NCBI GenBank assembly: GCA_001586965.3
Contig: LUCW03000123.1
Location: forward strand, 1-27,500
Origin: Sphaeroforma sirkka
Lineage: Eukaryota > Opisthokonta > Ichthyosporea > Ichthyophonida
Length of the DNA stretch: 27,500 nucleotides
Direction of reading: 5' to 3'
The notes under the pieces: model-generated
Told to the model about the DNA's origin: nothing
The model's input: the letters and a program-made list of their open reading frames with translations, nothing else
The model's database searches: none
Shown: one piece after another, positions 26,617 to 27,500 of the stretch
Position numbering within the stretch: position 1 is the stretch's first letter
Layout: each line of letters opens with the position of its first letter
Program-made: the position numbers and the translations under genes

Positions 26617-26876
26617 TCATTTCTCCTCTGCTGTATCCTTCTCGCTTGTTTCTTCTTTTCTTTTTTTTTTTTCTTCTTTTTTTTTCTTCTTGCTTGCTTT
26701 TCTAGAAGCATAATCCGCCTCAAGAACACTTTTGCCGCTCTTCAACTTCTGCGATTTCACACTCGCATGATTTGTTGCTCTGACAAAAGGATCAATTCGC
26801 GCTGCCTTCCTACTGCTTCCACCCCCTCGTTGAGTTTCCTCATCGTCGCTGTCCGCCGCACCTCCCTTCGTTGTAC
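26617..26876 (-). CDS. Terminal exon of an unidentified host gene (Lys/Glu-rich tail)
   Basis: On the minus strand, AAAAGCAG at about 26884-26877 is a possible acceptor. The exon from 26876 runs open for 86 codons to TGA at 26619-26617. The product has an acidic piece (ADSDDEETQRGGGSS), a middle segment RKAARIDPFVRATNHASVKS, then ASKKKKKEEKKKRKEE close to the end. The T-rich forward-strand tract at 26641-26700 is simply this Lys/Glu tail. It joins the exon at 27243-27395 in phase: one base left over there plus GT here makes a Ser codon. Highly charged tails like this are common in nucleolar or ribosome-associated proteins, but I cannot name the family. Confidence 0.55.
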
Positions 26877-27242
26877 CTGCTTTTGGTGGTCTTAATATTT
26901 ATATATATTTCCCTTGCATCATTGAAATATAAAAATATTGCATACCAAAGCAATTCCTATAACGGCCATACATCTCTTGTCGCCAGTTGCAACATCCGTG
27001 TTGAAAAGTATGCTTCGTTATTTTTTTGTCCAAAACTTTTAAATATCGACATAGATTGATGAAGGTGATTTGTGCGATTGATAATATCAGCAGCTGCACC
27101 CACAAACCCTATCTGTGAGAAGAAGACATCAAACAAAACTGCCATCCTTGCTGTACCTCAAAAACTTCGTCATTTCTGTGCCATTGTACACCTTCTATGC
27201 ACTATAATAATTAGAGTTAGGAAATTAAAACATAATACTCAC
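26877..27242 (-). other. Intron of the minus-strand gene
   Basis: The donor reads GGAA then GTGAGTAT on the minus strand (GT at 27242-27241), a near-consensus site. The proposed acceptor AG is at 26878-26877, in a weak, purine-rich context. A second acceptor (AG at about 26891) would read a different, shorter frame. An open stretch inside the intron (26957-27145, minus) begins after a good T-rich CTTCTTCTCACAG, but its phase does not fit the upstream exon. Confidence 0.5.
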
Positions 27243-27395
27243 TTCCACTTGCAGCCTCCTCCTCTTGTCCAGATTTGCGCTTGAGCATTCCCTTGATGGT
27301 ATTCTCTGGATTGCGCCGCGACTCGTAAGCATTTTGTGACAAAAACTGAGCCCCAAGTCCAACGCTGAATAAAAATGTATGGGGCTTAGACGGGA
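27243..27395 (-). CDS. Internal exon of an unidentified host gene
   Basis: An open minus-strand stretch from a possible acceptor (CATCTAG, AG at 27397-27396) to the donor at 27242. It encodes about 50 residues: PSKPHTFLFSVGLGAQFLSQ, then NAYESRRNPENTIKGMLKRK and an Glu-rich end. There is no transmembrane-length hydrophobic run and no known motif. It is read in phase into the exon at 26617-26876. The upstream part of the gene continues past the right edge. The acceptor is tentative; the frame is open a little further upstream. Confidence 0.5.
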
Positions 27396-27500
27396 CTAGA
27401 TGAACATTTACATCATACAGAGAACATTAGACAATACTTAAGTAACTAGTTGCCACCGCCACAATCATCACACGGTTGTAGGATTCGATCGGCTTCGATT
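27396..27500 (-). other. Upstream intron sequence of the minus-strand gene, or coding continuation
   Basis: No open frame in phase with the exon continues beyond about 27418 on the minus strand, which favours an intron here. The stretch is too short to identify further features. Confidence 0.3.

Noticed and set aside
26641..26700. Poly-T tract as a retrotransposed tail
   Set aside because: It is the complement of Lys/Glu codons in the minus-strand exon.
26957..27145. An extra exon within the minus-strand intron
   Set aside because: It has a good acceptor but its phase does not join the upstream exon, whereas skipping it gives an in-phase joint.

Overview
The window is eukaryotic, transposon-dominated DNA. 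It contains LTR retrotransposons of two superfamilies, candidate GT-AG introns, AT-rich non-coding stretches and microsatellites. No bacterial operon, Shine-Dalgarno pattern or CRISPR array was seen. The species cannot be named from the sequence alone.

Left part (1-12317): a nest of elements. A young Ty3/gypsy-type element fills 1-7314. Its 5' LTR is cut by the window edge and its 3' LTR is 6713-7314. Its order is Gag, two Cys/His knuckles, aspartic protease, RT, RNase H, a Dam-like adenine-methyltransferase-type domain, integrase with a GPY/F-like module, and a chromodomain-like tail. It sits inside the protease region of an older Ty1/copia-type element (7315 to about 12317). A solo LTR of the same Ty3-type family (7839-8434, minus strand, 4-bp AAAT target duplication) interrupts the copia pol as well. 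The copia element also carries a Dam-like domain, directly upstream of its integrase. Finding the same accessory domain in front of the integrase in two different superfamilies is the most striking feature of the window.

The Ty3-type LTRs differ at 1 of 239 comparable positions, yet its coding region is split by about ten frame changes. Several of these lie in homopolymers, so they may be sequence errors. The copia element has nonsense codons and a changed RT catalytic motif (YVDE), so it looks genuinely dead.

Right part (12318-26616): a graveyard. It holds a Ty3-type RT/RNase H relic (about 15850-16460) and a relic of a relative of the left-hand element (about 20300-21340). A decayed unidentified reading frame lies at 16761-18120, and an unknown coding-like fragment occurs twice (about 18150-18345 and 21985-22140). 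There are three sets of direct repeats (13186, 15324, 19302) and a long hairpin (15243-15301). Much of the rest shows nothing I can name.

Right edge (26617-27395, minus strand): two exons of a probable host gene. They join in phase and encode an acidic/serine-rich stretch followed by a Lys/Glu-rich C-terminus. I do not recognise the product.
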